DNA of 11,607 nucleotides. Source: Clostridia bacterium. Lineage in GTDB: Bacteria > Bacillota > Clostridia > Oscillospirales > CAG-272. Under the pieces are notes generated by a model. It was given only the letters and a program-made list of their open reading frames with translations, did not search any database and was not told the DNA's origin. The translations under genes were made by a program, and so were the position numbers. Positions 11,570-11,607 of this stretch are shown in pieces (position 1 is the stretch's first letter; the number at the start of each line of letters is the position of its first letter). The stretch covers positions 1-11,607 of the forward strand of contig JAFYMA010000153.1 of the NCBI GenBank assembly GCA_017556845.1, in the 5' to 3' direction.

Positions 11570-11607
11570 ATGGAAGCAAAAGCATATCTGAAGTATGCAA
11601 GAATTTC
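11570..11607 (+). CDS. rplV: 50S ribosomal protein L22, 5' end only
   Basis: The last 38 nt start a new frame, MEAKAYLKYARI, after AAAGGGAGGA. This matches the L22 N-terminus (M-E-A-K-A-x-x-x-x-x-R-I) and is the gene expected after rpsS. L22 lines the exit tunnel with L4. The rest lies beyond the window. Confidence 0.85.
   Translation, partial: MEAKAYLKYARI

Noticed and set aside
1..11607. CRISPR arrays, tRNA or rRNA genes, prophage or integrase genes
   Set aside because: No regularly spaced repeats, no cloverleaf or rRNA-like segments, and no phage or integrase proteins were recognised on either strand.

Overview
The window looks like a chromosome segment of a Gram-positive Clostridia member, most likely an Oscillospiraceae/Ruminococcaceae-type gut or rumen bacterium. 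This rests on the S10-spc ribosomal protein order, strong AAGGAGG-type ribosome binding sites, consensus sigma-A promoters with 17-nt spacers, a LytTR-DUF3021 pair, a YtrA-type GntR/ABC operon, and a secreted protein carrying both a cohesin-like and a dockerin domain. The assignment is inferred from gene content, not from a database match. Every gene called is on the + strand.

Region 1 (1-1563): the 3' end of an ABC-2 permease gene, then a LytTR DNA-binding regulator and a four-helix DUF3021 membrane protein joined by an ATGA overlap. This is probably one regulated exporter operon. Region 2 (1564-2430): an intergenic stretch with a strong GC-rich hairpin, then a stand-alone phosphoribosyltransferase with a consensus promoter, a 9-bp inverted repeat across its -10, and a clear terminator. 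Region 3 (2450-4762): a gntR(ytrA-type)-ATPase-permease operon with 8-nt overlaps at both junctions. Four tandem 9-bp repeats start inside the -10 and look like an operator array. The permease reading frame is broken by an in-frame TGA where Trp is expected.

Region 4 (4763-5099): an AT-rich spacer with two abutting long inverted repeats, then a consensus promoter. Region 5 (5100-7430): a 747-residue exported beta-rich protein (signal peptide, two N-terminal beta domains, cohesin-like domain, beta linker domain, dockerin) closed by a strong bidirectional terminator. Region 6 (7431-8108): mostly empty, but with a 19-nt palindrome and a possible small gene pair (10-residue ORF overlapping a 43-residue membrane peptide by ATGA). 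Region 7 (8080-11607): the S10 ribosomal operon, with a consensus promoter, a roughly 325-nt structured leader, then rpsJ, rplC, rplD, rplW, rplB, rpsS and the start of rplV.

I see no fully new multi-gene system. The least explained parts are the S10 leader (the same nonamer in two hairpin loops, one hairpin holding the rpsJ Shine-Dalgarno, plus a possible attenuator), the cohesin/dockerin protein, the operator-like repeats before the GntR gene, and the small overlapping ORFs at 7894-8054.
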